Assembly (NCBI GenBank): GCA_019802505.1
Contig: JAFMOC010000007.1
Span: forward strand, 5,514,501 to 5,578,500
Origin: Corydoras sp. C115
Lineage: Eukaryota > Chordata > Actinopteri > Siluriformes > Callichthyidae
DNA length: 64,000 nt
Reading direction: 5' to 3'
Part shown: positions 12,190 through 24,081 of the stretch, in pieces
How positions within the stretch are numbered: the first letter of the stretch is position 1
Layout of the letters: each line of letters opens with the position of its first letter
Program-made: the position numbers and the translations under genes
The notes under the pieces: generated by a model
What the model was told of the DNA's origin: nothing
The model's input: the letters and a program-made list of their open reading frames with translations, nothing else
Database searches by the model: none

Positions 12190-13315
12190 ATAAGCAAATA
12201 CAAGCTTTTCTTAGATCAGCTTATGCTAATGATCATGGAGTAACATGTATTTTTTAAAATATTTTTGCTGAACTATTTTTTTGGAAATTGTGTCATTTAA
12301 ATATTGAATAAAGAATGATTCCATATTTTAAGTGTGTAACATTTTACTTTTTTGGCCTTCTCCATCTTGTAAAGCCTAAGGGATGTTGAAAGACAATAAT
12401 AAGGAAGCCATCCACAGTTTGGAGTAGGTAGTATGCATATGTCGGAGAAGATTTTAAAAATAGATGAACAAAAAATCTGAAATATAAACACATTAATCGA
12501 TACTCTTGTGGCTGTATCGATGCTTCGAATCGCTGACTATATAATTGATTTAAATTGATTAATATTTACACCTCTACTAATTATTACTAACCCAGGTTTC
12601 TGTAGCAGAGGCATTTTACTGAATTATCAGTAATAACTGTAGAAGTGGCAATTACATTATTAAACAGAAATATGTTAAATACTGTTTAGATCACAAGACT
12701 TTTGCTTTCAGTTTTTTTTTTCAAGTTTTCTATCATGTTTGTCATGTTTACAACATTTACAAATTTTAAAGACAATAAACTAACATTGAATTTTAGTGAT
12801 AGCACAGTAATAAAAACTGAGGTAGTCTGAGTGGTATAAGTTGTGAATTTGCTTTCTCTTTTGAAACTTTTACACAGAGAACTGATGAGGAGCTTTTTCT
12901 CTTGGTAGTGGATTTAATTATTTTAGTTAGAAAGTGTTCATTACCTTAGATATGCATGGACTGGCCTGTCAATAGAACTAGTACTTTTAGCTGAAGAGAA
13001 TGAATGCTGCAAACCATGAAAGAGTTCAATTTATCCCTTAAATGCATTTTACCAAATGCACTCTGAGACTTCTCACAAAGGCCTGAATTTATAAGGGTTG
13101 TTTCCTTATTCTCACCCAAAACCATTATCTCAATTGATAATTGGACTTTGCTGAAAGAACATCTTGGTGCTGTTTTTATGTATGTAATGACATTCTTGCA
13201 GTAATGAGTGCATATTATGAAAAAAGTGTATTATGTTCAGGTTATTTAAGTAGCGCTTATAACAATAGTTTATTTAGCAGCTTTACATTTTTTAAGCCTA
13301 AACAATGAAAGTTCA
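12190..13315. other. No feature recognised
   Basis: AT-rich DNA. No gene or element end recognised. Confidence 0.6.
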
Positions 13316-13323
13316 AGTGAAGG

Positions 13324-13534
13324 TAGGGCTGCAACAACGAATCGATAAAAATCGATTATGAAAAGTGTCAACAACGAAATTCATTATCGACGACTAACGC
13401 ACTACTCGCAGGTGACTCAAGCGGTTACGACATTGCGAGTAACGCGGAAATGGTGCGACCCAATGAATCGATAACGAAATTCGTTATTGACAATTTTAAT
13501 TATTGATTTATATCGAGTCGTTGTTGCAGCCCTA
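13324..13534. mobile_element. Short hAT-like inverted-repeat element (MITE)
   Basis: It begins TAGGGCTGCAACAACGA and ends with its near-perfect reverse complement (TCGTTGTTGCAGCCCTA). The inner parts are also complementary, rich in ATCGAT and AACGAAATTC. The TAGGGCTG end resembles hAT terminal repeats, but the 8-bp flanks (AGTGAAGG and AAAGCAAG) do not match well, so the insertion duplication is decayed or the class is wrong. Confidence 0.65.
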
Positions 13535-13576
13535 AAAGCAAGTCTAACAAAATTTAATAAACTCTATAAATGAAAC

Positions 13577-13690
13577 ATGGCTGACGCAGAAAAAAAGCTT
13601 CGGCTAAAATCATCAAAAGTGTGGGAGCATTTCACGCTTCACACAACTAAAGAACGTGTAACATGCAATCTTGATGAAATCAAAAAATGA
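13577..13690 (+). pseudogene. BED zinc-finger fragment (ZBED/hAT transposase N-terminus)
   Basis: A 37-codon frame reads MADAEKKLRLKSSKVWEHF then TLHTTKERVTCNLDEIKK and stops. SKVWEHF...V.C is the start of a BED-type zinc finger, the DNA-binding domain at the N-terminus of hAT transposases. The second cysteine and the histidine pair are not present in frame, so the finger is incomplete. Lying 42 bp from a hAT-like inverted-repeat element, it may be a remnant of the same or a related hAT insertion. Confidence 0.5.
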
Positions 13691-14078
13691 TTTGACCTGC
13701 ACTGAAGCACCTCGGTGATGATACACCACCTGAAACGTAATATGTTGGAATCAGGAGGATGAAGGAGCTCAACAGCAGAGTAAATTACTACAGTATCCCG
13801 AGTTCCTTTAGTTTTAAAGTGAATCAACTAAATGGTGCACTCCCACTATGAGAACCAGAGCACGCTTCATGCTGTTTTTGGTGGTTAACTGGATATTGAC
13901 AGTGATGGCGAACGTGTGTTACTTTTTATTTTTGTTTAATTAGCTTAAGCAGTGTTTAAATGTGCTTATATCCATATTGTACATATATTGTATACTTGTA
14001 CACAATGGTGGTAATTAATGGGATCTATGGGAGTGAGGGAGGATGAATTGCATTTAGACGGGGATTAGGTAACATATT

Positions 14079-15361
14079 GTAGCGTTCCACGTGTGGCCGC
14101 ATTTTAGGTTGTACGTGGGTGTACATGGGACCCGCCATTTGGGGTACAGTCACAAGTTGGCAGGTTGCCCTGCCAATGGGAATTTGCCCCGTGTGTTTTC
14201 CCGTGATGCTTCACGATACATGGTTATAAAAAGGGGGGTTCGTGTGTCTGCGTGGCTGGAGTTTTCGGAGTTCTAAAGGTTACTTACACTTTAGGCAAGA
14301 CCAAAGAGATGGTTGTTGACTTCAGGAGGACAAGGCATGATCACTCTCCACTGAATATTGATGACTCTACTGTGGAGATCGTCAAGAACACCAAGTTCCT
14401 TGGAGTTCACCTGGCAGAGGATCTCACCTGGTCTCTCAACACCAGCACCATTGCCAAGAAGGCCCAGCAGCGTCTCTACTTCCTACAAAGGCTGAAGAAG
14501 GCACATCTCCCACCTCCCATTCTCACCACATTCTACAGTGGAACCATCGGGAGCATACTGAGCAGCTGCATCACCGCCTGGTTCGGGAACTGCACCGCAT
14601 CGGACTGCATATCCCTGCAGCGGGTAGTGAAGACAGCTGAGAAGATCATCGGTGTCTCTCTCCCCTCCATCACGGACATTTACACCACACGCTGCATCCG
14701 AAAGGCAACCAGCATTGTGGATGACAACACTCATCCCTCACATACACTATTTGAACTCCTGCCTTTTGGAAAAAGGTACCGGAGCATCCGGGCCAACACA
14801 TCCAGACTGCGAAACAGTTTTTTCCTCAGGCCATCAGACTCTTGAACAATTTGACCAAACATTAACATATCCGCTGTTAGCATGTTGCACATACCTTTAT
14901 GGACATCTTTGCACCTTTTGCACACTTTTGCACATTATAACAAACTGCCACAATTACAAACTCCTTAAGAATTAAAAAAAAATTTCTTGGAACATGCTCA
15001 CACCACTAGGAGGCCACCAGCACTGTTACCTCTCCACTTAATGTCAACTGTTTACAATAACCCACTCAGGGTTTACTTCATACCACTACTTGAATATTTA
15101 TTGTATCGTCCTGTATTTATTGTGATCCTTGTGTTTGCACATGTGCACTTTATGTTGGTTGTGTAGTAGCTGTTATGTGTAGCTCCTTGTTCCTAGGGAA
15201 CGCTGTCTCATTCCACATATACTGTACTGTACTTTATATTATGGAATTACAAATAAAATACTTGAATACTTGAATACTTTAATAAACCCTATTGGTTGAA
15301 AATGGCAAAATGGCATTGAAAATGGCAAATGACACTCTGTGAGTTCTTAGTCCACGCCACA
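14079..15361 (+). mobile_element. Gypsy 5' LTR split by a LINE insertion
   Basis: The LTR starts TGTAGCGTTCCACG at 14079 and has a strong TATA-like GGTTATAAAAAGGGG at ~14222-14236. It is interrupted after ACTTTA at 14293 and resumes at 15282 with the rest of its polyadenylation signal (CTTTA|ATAAACC). It ends CACGCCACA at 15361. Removing the LINE leaves an LTR of ~295 bp with TG...CA ends. Right after it, TTGGTGTCAGTAGTGGGATC (15363-15382) is a typical tRNA primer-binding-site region of Gypsy elements. The gag-like frame follows downstream on the same strand. Confidence 0.75.
14294..15281 (+). mobile_element. 5'-truncated LINE (Rex1/CR1/L2-like) inserted in an LTR
   Basis: The open frame to 14845 encodes the C-terminal part of a LINE ORF2. 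It opens KTKEMVVDFRRTRHDHS, then TKFLGVHLAEDLTWS, KKAQQRLYFLQRLKK, CITAWFGNCTASD, and near the end FELLPFGKRYRSI. These are end-of-RT and thumb/C-terminal motifs of fish Rex1/CR1/L2-type LINEs. The catalytic domain and endonuclease are absent, so it was 5'-truncated on insertion. A ~430-bp 3' UTR follows, ending in AATAAAATACTTGAATACTTG-type tail units. ACTTTA at 14288-14293 and 15276-15281 is the likely target duplication. Reading frame for these ~180 codons is intact, so insertion was not very ancient. Confidence 0.85.
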
Positions 15362-15448
15362 ATTGGTGTCAGTAGTGGGATCCAATCACCTGGAACGCGT
15401 ACTGCAGGCGATTGATCGAGAACTGGGGTCTCTCGAACGTGGAACCCT

Positions 15449-16081
15449 TTGCGCGAGACGGAGAATGGCAGGACGGGAGATGGATTTGGAAAGCACCCGG
15501 GCCTCGACTGCCAGATTATAACGGTGAGGCTGACTGGCCACAAGCCATGTTTGGGCCTGGCTCTGCAGGGGCAAGCGTTAAGTGTGTTAGGGGAGCATAG
15601 GGACAACCTGGCAGACCTCACCGGAGCGTTGAGAGGGCAGTTTACCCAACAACCCAATGAACCAGCCACCAAACAGCTACTTAAGGCTAGACGATGCGAA
15701 AAGAGCGAGAAAATCAGTACGCTGGCGGCAAATGTGGAGCTAATAGTAAGGCTGGCATACCCAACGTTTCTGCGGGGCGTTCATTCACAACTTGCCCTGG
15801 ATCACTTTGTGAATGCACTGGAGCCAAGCAAATTAAGGCAGCACATCATGCTAACAGCACCCGATTCGTTGCAGCAGGCAGTCGCGGAGACTGAACGCGG
15901 CGAGAAGATTTTTCTCCTCAACAACGCCGGTTCAGAAGCGACGATGAGCGTGACCGCAATGAGAGACAAACCAGCGAGACGACGGCTTACCTGCTGGGAG
16001 TGCAGGGAGGTCGGGCACAGAGCTGACCAGTCTATCTTGGTTGCGTGGGAAACGAAGCGGGAGCTGCCCAGTAAGGGATGA
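15449..16081 (+). pseudogene. Gypsy gag fragment with zinc knuckle
   Basis: A 210-codon frame. Its N-terminal third looks rearranged (MRETENGRTGDG...). From about residue 38 it matches vertebrate Gypsy Gag: LALQGQALSVLGEHRDNLAD, then STLAANVELIVRLAYP, and LALDHFVNALEPSKLRQHI. A C-terminal knuckle CWECREVGHRADQ follows; a CCHC knuckle should end in Cys, and here the last Cys is replaced by a frame ending in S. The typical preceding capsid sequence is missing, so the gene is internally deleted. It sits downstream of the split LTR and primer-binding site, in the same orientation. Confidence 0.75.
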
Positions 16082-16295
16082 CACAGGGGCGTAGCGCAAT
16101 GAAAAACCCAGTCCTGTTGCAGGATTTGTTGACACAAAGCAGCACCAATCTAGACGAGAACCAGCGACAGCAGGTGTGGGATCTATTGCTTCGCTTTGCT
16201 GATGTGTTCGCGGCTACGGAGCAGGAATGTACCAGAACCAGCATGGCGCAGCACGAAATCAACACCGAAGATGCTGCGCCGATCCGTCTGTGGCC
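16078..16295 (+). pseudogene. Gypsy pol fragment upstream of RT
   Basis: The frame contains LLTQSSTNLDENQRQQVWDL, LLRFADVFAATEQECTRTSM and AQHEINTEDAAPIRLWPEL. This is the conserved segment between protease and reverse transcriptase in Gypsy pol (the DVFA...H.I.T....PIR pattern). Similarity stops abruptly near 16295 before any RT motif, so the element is truncated there. The protease is missing between it and the knuckle. Confidence 0.75.
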
Positions 16296-17348
16296 TGAAC
16301 TGATTTTCTCTAATAGAATGTATTATTTCTCTAAAAGTTTAGTTTGTTTAGTTCAATCTTTTTACTTTAACTGATTATTTTATGATTTCACAATGTTTTG
16401 GTCTTAATTAAATTTACTGCTATTAAACTTTTTTTTTTTTTGGATTTTATTATCTTCAAATTTAGGGCAAAGGAAAAGTAGCATTCATACCATTTGCAGG
16501 AAGCATCATCACAAGTCCGAAGGGGCCGAAAATAAGCTGCCTGTCTGAGAACACTTTAATAGTGCTGGGGTCCATGTTAGTGATGGAATAGTCAACTTCA
16601 CTAAACTAAATTCCTTAAGCTAAATGTTAGGTGAAAAAAGCCAAAAAAAATGCTTGATAGAATTGGACTATTAAACATCATGTTTAGCCATGATATTAAC
16701 AGTGATGTTGATGTTCCTCTTTATAATATGGGGAGTCTGAGTACTGGAAACAGCAAAGAGATATGTGTCTGTCTGTGATATGTCAGTTCTTTAATAAGTT
16801 TTATACAGCAGTGTGATTTTCCTAATTTTACCACTAAGATCTGCTTGGCTAGGTCTGCTTATTTCACATTAAAATTGCCCCATCAGCTTGTTTGTGTTAT
16901 TTTAAATTTTATATTTATTTTGTGCATTTAATCTTACTTTCTATGCTGCTGGAGTAGGAGCACCCAATTTTGGTGGAGAGGCTTGGCTGCTGCTTCAGCA
17001 TAGCTCTGTTGCCTTTTCAGCTATTGAGAATTCCTCACAGAATGTCCTATTTCCTCATCATTTGTGGTAGAGTGGTGTAGAGCAGCAGTCGAGCAAGTAG
17101 ATGCGCAAGGATTTGCAAATTTCCAGGTGGTAGGTGAAACCTAAGACCTGATTTGGATTACATAGAATGTACATTGGCAGGTACATGGCAAAGGTTTGAA
17201 AATTTGCTATGGTTTCTAAATGTTTAGTGCATTACTGTCACCTTGTGTTCAGGAAGAAGCATTAAAGGATCCATCAGCCTCATATTAGAGTCTATGTTCA
17301 TATTAGAGTCAATGTAATTTTCTGATGTAACATTATGAATATTGTATG
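16296..17348. other. No feature recognised
   Basis: AT-rich DNA. No gene, RNA gene or element end recognised. Confidence 0.6.
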
Positions 17349-17356
17349 GTTGAGAT

Positions 17357-18317
17357 CAGGGGTGCCCAATACATCGATCAATCGCACAGGGGTGTTGGGT
17401 AGATCGCGATGGAGGTTTGAAAAAATAGCGTTTATCATGTATCAGCGCTTTTTTACAGCACAGTATCAGAAGCACTTATACAAACGCGCGCACACATTCA
17501 CACACACAATGTGTTTCATTCTGATTCACGATCTCTATAGCTGTGCAAGCAAGCAGTCTAACCCCCCCCCCCTCCCGTCTCTCTCGCTGTTCCCTAAACT
17601 GGCACATGGCCACGCCTCCGTGCATAAATTTTTACATTTGCTTTTATTAATGTTCATGTTCTGTTTGGGGGAATGCAGGTTACAATGGCTGTTTTACATT
17701 TGTGCTGTATACTGTGTGTTTGGTTGTTTGGGTATACTAAAATCAAGTCTTCTCCATGCTATTTGCTGGAATGTCCATCTATCCATTATCTTCCGCTTTA
17801 TCCTCTAGGGTCGCGGTGGGGTTCCCCATGCCCATCCAAGGGAGAACGTTTTGGGCGCTGGCCAGATACAACCAGGACAGGACACCGATCTGTCACTGGG
17901 CACACACACACACACACACACTCTATATGGGGCAATTTGGAGAATTTAATTGACCTCGATCCATGTTTTTGGACTGTGGAAGGAAACCGGAGAACCCGGA
18001 GGAAACCCACGCAGAAACCCACGGGGAGAACATGGAATCTCCACCCAGATTGGGATTCGAACCGGAAATCCCTAGCGCTGAGAGGCAAACGTGCTAACCA
18101 CTAAACCACCGTGCCCATTTGCTGGAATGTTTTTAATAAAAGAGCAATTTCTGTGAAAATGGCAATCTGAGGCAGTCTTTTCTATGCTGATTCGACAATA
18201 ATATGTGTGAACAGGTTTCAATATAAAAGCCTAAAAAAAAAGATTAACCTGGTAGATCTCGATGACCTGTCCAACTGGAAATGTAGATCTCGGGCCAGAA
18301 AAGTGTGGGCACCCCTG
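17357..18317. mobile_element. Non-autonomous hAT element with perfect 8-bp target duplication
   Basis: Terminal inverted repeats are CAGGGGTGCCCA at the left and TGGGCACCCCTG at the right. The flanking 8 bp GTTGAGAT at 17349-17356 and 18318-18325 are identical, as expected for hAT transposition. No transposase motif is present. The element is host to a SINE at 17775-18116; without it and its duplication the element is ~605 bp. The CAGGGGTG end is widespread in hAT families. Confidence 0.9.
17775..18116 (-). mobile_element. V-SINE nested in hAT element
   Basis: It runs from the complement of the tail (CCATCTATCCATTATCTTCCG) to the complement of the head (CTAAACCACCGTGCCC) on the minus strand, with a (CA)n stretch inside. 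A 14-bp direct repeat, ATTTGCTGGAATGT, lies at 17761-17774 and 18117-18130. Confidence 0.9.
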
Positions 18318-18325
18318 GTTGAGAT

Positions 18326-19221
18326 TGTGGAGGCGACTCTACAATTGTACTCTGTGATAAATATTTGGGTTTGTATGCTTCCCTCTGCTGGTGTTGATAA
18401 GTGTGTATAAATAAAGAGAAAAGATTTATACTTTTAATTCTTGTATATGCTTCATCAGATATTTTTCTTTTGTTGCGCTTTTTTTTTTTTTTTTTAAATA
18501 CCCTTTGTGCTTTTAGACTTTACTGTCAGGGCTCTTTTAGACTCTTACTGTGATTAGTAATGCTGACTTGGCCTCTCTTCAGCTGTTGGACATCCTCTTT
18601 GAACTGCTAAATAGGGCTGCTTCCGATGGTGTTTGTGTAAACTCTTTGAATTCAATAAAGTCTTGTTCCAGAGCTAGATTTTCCCTGTGTTGTCTGTAAG
18701 GTGTAGATGGATGGTGTGGAATAATTCTTTTACTCTCGGCTCCAGAGGGCTTAGTCCAGAGGGCTCTCCAGGCTGTCAGCGTTTTAGAGCTACACTTTAC
18801 ACTTTTCTACACAAATTTACCATTTACAAATGGTAAATTTGACACATCTTGGGTCTGACATGTAGATGGTCATTTGGACAGGTTGTCATACCAAAGCATA
18901 TAGTGAACAAGTTTATATATCATGATTAGAAGTTTATCCTGTGGTAAATGTATGTGTGAACAAATTATTGGTTAAAGGTTTTATTATATATCTTAATTTT
19001 TGCATTTATGTAAGTAAATTTTCCTGTTCTGTGCTTCCCTTATAAATCAATTCAGAGCAACAACAACAAGTAATGAGCAAATGTGGCAATGGTCCCAGAA
19101 GTGAATTTTCCTAGTTGTTGCTTATTGTATCACCTATGTATTAATTTATTAATTATTTAACAATTTAGATTTAATCTTTCCTATAAAATTATTATACTCT
19201 GTGATTTGGTATTTGGTTTTC

Positions 19222-19314
<93 letters not shown>

Positions 19315-21126
19315 AGGTGCCTTGTCAAGTGGAACAGAACACCTGTGTTTTTTCAAAAAAAAAAAAAACAAGTGTCAATTTCCAACAAAATTATATGTGA
19401 TGGTCATGTTCTACAACCCATTTTAATCCCTGACATTCAAACCTCAAAATGTATACAAGGTTGGTCATAGGTAATATATGTTTCATGTATCATCTATGTT
19501 TTATGCTGGAGGGTATCTTAAGGAGGGTATCTGAAGTCTATATGTGCACACTGAACAGGTCACCAGTCCTTTCACAGCTGAGAACATGCAAAATAACATT
19601 GTGACCTGCCATGGGGTGATATTCTTGCCATGGGGTGAAAGTGCTCTCCAGTGCACCAATATGTCACATCAGAAAAGTACAAAGCATTATATATTACAAA
19701 TGACAAAACCACTCCAGTATCTCTTACAATTCTAACTGGTGCCATAGCTTATACTACATACCTTATACCTCTACACTGACACTCACTTCTGAAAATTAAG
19801 GTAATATGGGTCTAAATGTTCTGGAGACATGCAGCAACTGTAAATCACTTACTAGACCCGTAATAGAAAACCAGTAAAACAAGTGGTATTTTCAAGAACA
19901 GAGAAGTGTTTGACTTACATTAGTATGTTTAGATCTGATATTCAACACTAGCTCTATCTGGTTGGGAATTGCTATTGAATTGCTAATTGCTACTGCCAAA
20001 TTTGAAATAGAACTTATTTATATGCAACAACTTGTTAAATAACTAAAACTGTTCAAGTAAAAATGTATTATTTTTTATTTATTAAGTTAATAACACTTAT
20101 TCAAACTTGGTGACAGTAAAAAATATATTCTTTTGAAACAAAAAATGAACCCAAACTTTTTAAAGTAAGTCTATGTCATTTCTCTGTCATTCTTGTCTCT
20201 GGAGCCAAGTGTACCATGACAGTCATGCTCTAAAGAAACCCCTGCAAATGGACTTGCAGAGAATGGTTTATATACAAGTATGATCGTTTTTACCTCAAAA
20301 GAGTATTCAGCTGTTGAATATACCATATCTCCTGTGATACTGCATCAGTCTGTTTTCTGGTTCACTTTACATTAATAAATTCTAGTTTGACACTGTGAGT
20401 TTAAGATATAGTCAGCAGAGAGGATTGAAAAACAAACAGCAGTGGTCATTACTACTTGCCTCTACATCGGACAGCACTGAATAGTACTTTCTTTTTTCTT
20501 TTCACAGACTACATATTATCTTAATGCTACTTTGAATTTACAAGCAGAACTATGTTGGTGTTTTTTCTTTTTCAAATTCAGTCTCCGGTGTATAAGTATA
20601 TCTAGGTTTTTGTTTTGTTTTTTTACAGCTTAAAAGACAAATATCTGTATCTTTACCCATTCAACACCTCTTGATTTATTATGCAAAACAGCAGCAAATG
20701 GTAATTAAGAAAAAGAGAACAAATACATGATTTCCAGCTTTACTTGTTTAGTAAATGACACCCATGGCTAATATCACAATTCACTAACTGGCCCTTCACG
20801 GAGTCGCCAAATCATTTAATATTGTTTCTAAACTCTTAATCTTAAAATTAAACTTAATTAAGGTATTAAGGAATTATACCTTAATATATGATATTAAATA
20901 TCATATGTTAAATAAATTAATAAAACATTGTTCAACAATGAGGTCAGGACCAGAGCATAAACTTATAAATTATATCTAAATTATTATTATTTTTAAATTA
21001 TAGTGTTGGCTAACTAATTGTGTGTTAAAATACAAAAAAATCATTTGTATTTGTTATATGGCAAGGTTAATTGCATTTGAGGAAGGAAAATTCCTTCCTC
21101 TTCATTTTTCTTTTTTTTTATTATAA
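18326..21126. other. No gene recognised; one long microsatellite
   Basis: AT-rich DNA containing a (TA)n tract at 19224-19311 and homopolymer T at ~18480-18495. No coding exon or element end recognised. Confidence 0.6.
19224..19311. repeat. (TA)n microsatellite
   Basis: About 44 TA units without interruption. Overlapping Ile-Tyr frames are artefacts. Confidence 0.95.
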
Positions 21127-21178
21127 TTTGATTCTGATGCTGTACGTTAATGTTTGATTCTGATGCTGTACGTTAAGG
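21127..21178. repeat. 26-bp tandem duplication
   Basis: The unit TTTGATTCTGATGCTGTACG followed by TTAATG occurs twice head to tail (21127-21152 and 21153-21178) with a single mismatch near the end. It looks like a recent slippage or repair duplication. Confidence 0.85.
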
Positions 21179-21517
21179 TAGAGGAAAGTCCATGGTTAAC
21201 ATTCCCTACAAATATTTCCTTGAATATAAAATACTTTATTCTTTATGCTTTAGTGCATCTGGATAATACACCAAAAAATCTAAAAATTCAACCTAAGAAT
21301 ACATTCATCAAAACAGACATCATCTGCTCTGTTATACCCTCCCACCCCAGCAGCCAGATGGTGCAGAATTTATTCTGGTACCAAGAAATACTGATTGGTA
21401 TTTGAAATTAGAATTTTTCTGCATACAATTTTTCTGCATACATATGACAGGGCATTATAATGCCTTTTCGTAATTCTGATATACAGTATAACACCCTATC
21501 AACACCCTATGAAAACC

Positions 21518-21649
<132 letters not shown>

Positions 21650-21864
21650 TGGGTTGCAAAAGTATTAATACCTCTTGAACTTTTCCATATTTTGTCACAT
21701 TACAACCACAAACATAAATATATTTCACTGGAATTTAATGTGAAAGACCAACACAAAGTGGTATACAATTGTGAAGTGGAAGGAAAATTATACATGAATC
21801 AACATTTTTTTTACAAATAAAAAACTGAAAAGTGCGACGTGCAAAAGTATTCAGCCCCCCTGAG

Positions 21865-22884
21865 TCAATACTTTGTGGAGCCACCTTTTGCTGCAATTAC
21901 AGCTGCAAGTCTTTTAGGGTATGTCTCCACCAGCTTTGCACATCTAGTGACTGAAATTCTTGCCCATTCCTCCTTGCAAAACAGCTCAAGCTCAGTCAGA
22001 TTGGATGGAGAGCGTTTGTGAACAGCAGTTTTGAGATCTTGCCACAAATTCTCAATTGGGTTTAGGTCTGGACTTTGACTGGGCCATTCTAACACATGAA
22101 TATTCTTTTTTTTAAACCACTCCATTGTAGCTCTGGCTTTATGTTTAGGGTCGTTGTCCTGCTGGAAGGTGAACCTCCGCCCCAGTCTCAAATCTTTTGC
22201 TGACTCCAACAGGTTTTCTTCCAAGATTGCCCTGTATTTGGCTCAATCCATCTTCCCATCAACTTTGACCAACTTCCCGGTCCCTGCTGAAGAGAAGCAC
22301 CCCCAGAGCATGATGCTGCCACCACCATATTTGACAGTGGGGATGGTGTTTTCAGAGTGATGTGCAGTGTTATTTCTCCGCCACACATAGCATTTTGCAT
22401 TGTGGCCAAAAAGTTCAATTTTGGTCTCGTCTGACCAAAGCACCTTCTTCCACATGTTTGCTGTGTCCTCAACATGGCTTCTGGCAAACTGCAAACGGGA
22501 CTTCTTATGGTTTTCTTTTAACAATGGCTTTCTCCTTGCCACTCTTCCATAAAGACCACATTTGTGTAGTGCACGACTAATTGTTGTCCTGTGGACAGTT
22601 TCCCCCACCTGAGCTGTGGCTCTCTGCATTTCATCCAGAGTCACCATGGGCCTCTTGGCTGCCTCTCTGATCAGTGATCTCCTTGTTCGGCCTGTAAGTT
22701 TAGGTGGACGGCCTTGTCTTGGCAGGTTTACTGTGGTGCTATACTCTTTCCATTTCCGGATGATGGATTGAACAGTGCTCCGTGAGATGTTCAAAGCTTT
22801 GGAAATCTTTTTATAACCTAAGCCTGCTTTAAACTTCTCCAAAACCATATTCCTAACCTGTCTGGTGTGTTCTTTGGACTTCAT
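21865..22884 (-). pseudogene. Tc1 transposase, copy 1, one nonsense mutation
   Basis: Start chosen at the MKSKEHTRQVRNMVLEKF methionine (22884), giving ~339 codons, the normal Tc1 length; an upstream in-frame ATG (22995) exists but extends into family-atypical sequence. Residues ~15-45 form a helix-turn-helix (KKISKALNISRSTVQSIIRK), followed by a GRPP linker and a second HTH region around EAAKRPMVTLDEMQRA. The catalytic triad is intact: D in WSDETKIELFG, D in QQDNDPKH, and E in LNPIENLW, with DD34E-type spacing. A single G-to-T change turns the GGA glycine codon of KMDGAKYR into TGA at 22243-22245. This separates the second catalytic Asp and the Glu from the rest. All other codons read through. 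Confidence 0.95.
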
Positions 22885-23200
22885 GCTGTTTGCTCCCCAA
22901 TATTCTCTTAACCAACATCTGAGGCCGTCACGGAGCAGCTGTATTTGTACTGAGATTAGATTACACACAGGTGGACCCTTTTGAGTCATTAGCACTCATC
23001 AGGCAACTTCTGAATGCAATTGGTTGCACTCAGGGAAAAGGGGGCTGAATACTTTTGCACGTCGCACTTTTCAGTTTTTTATTTGTAAAAAAAATGTTGA
23101 TTCATGTATAATTTTCCTTCCACTTCACAATTGTATACCACTTTGTGTTGGTCTTTCACATTAAATTCCAGTGAAATATATTTATGTTTGTGGTTGTAAT

Positions 23201-23986
23201 TAGGGGTGAGTTGCAATATTCGCTGATTCGACGATTCGATTTGGAGAACCGTAGTTGACTATGAACCTCATAGTCGAATGTACCATTTTGATCACATGGG
23301 GGTGCCCATGGCTGCTGCTAAGCATTAGTTTTTATATGAAATGTCTTTGTTTTCGTTATATATATAGCCTCTTGTCAAATAAAATTATCCTGTCACAAAT
23401 GTCCGTCTTTCCCCGGAGATGAGCGGCTCTGCGGGGAAATCGCGAACGCCGCTCGCGCATGAGCGTCTCCCGGGATCCGGCTACGCATAAGCCGGTCTAA
23501 ACAGAGTGCGACCTGCGCGGAACAAATGCGCAGCAACACACCGTGGCAGAAATGCTGATGGAGAAAAACTGGAACACCGGGATAAAAACCAAAACTAGAA
23601 TTTATTTAAAAAGTGGTGCCGAAGCACCAACAGAACAAAGTAAACGAACAAAGCAACATCGGGTAAGGTAACCACAAATTATTATGCACTAACCCAACCA
23701 ATCACCCAAGTGAGATAATCAGAAAGCAAACGAGGGACAGGTGCCGCAGGTGATTGTTACACGTCCTAATTTCTGTTAATATATATTTTTTTAATGATGT
23801 GTGCGCTTTAACCCATTTACGGTGCTCTAGAAAAACATGTAAAATATAAAAAAAAATCTTTAAAAAAAACACGCTTATAGCGCCATCTTGTGGTGAAATT
23901 TTAACTGATTCGACTATCAGTCGACTATAGGGAAAATCTGACGAATCAGATTCGACTATGAAAAACCTTAGTTGAATACAGCCCTA
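23201..23986. mobile_element. Non-autonomous hAT element inside the Tc1 inverted repeat
   Basis: It begins TAGGGGTGAGTTGCAA and ends TTGAATACAGCCCTA, imperfect inverted repeats of hAT type. Subterminal copies of ATTCGACTAT occur on both sides. The Tc1 target sequence GTTGTAAT is duplicated on both sides at 23193-23200 and 23987-23994, and deleting one copy with the insert restores a continuous Tc1 repeat. No transposase frame is present. Confidence 0.9.
23391..23761 (-). mobile_element. Solo LTR nested in the hAT element
   Basis: It starts TGTCACAAATG and ends GGTGATTGTTACA, TG...CA-like ends. Its interior is colinear with the LTR at 24082-24526: a GC-rich block with CGGCTACGCA-type words, then GACACCGGG-like ATAAAAAC, GGTGCCGAAGCACCAACAGA, and GAGGGACAGGTGCC near the end. 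The flanking 5 bp (TATCC and CGTCC) match at three positions only, so the target duplication has decayed or the ends are off by a few bases. Confidence 0.7.
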
Positions 23987-24081
23987 GTTGTAATGTGACA
24001 AAATATGGAAAAGTTCAAGGGGTATGAATACTTTTGCAACCCACTGTATATATATATACATACACACTATATTCTGTATAG

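Noticed and set aside
13316..13542. 8-bp target duplication for the mini-element at 13.3 kb
   Set aside because: AGTGAAGG and AAAGCAAG agree too poorly to claim a duplication.
19201..19470. Open frames made of alternating Ile-Tyr
   Set aside because: They are translations of (TA)n; the same applies at 39-263, 21460-21820, 35668-35937, 38343-38624 and 62053-62244.
21839..22360. Plus-strand frames across the Tc1 element, repeated at 50851-51592
   Set aside because: They are the reverse complement of the transposase gene; their duplication follows from two element copies.
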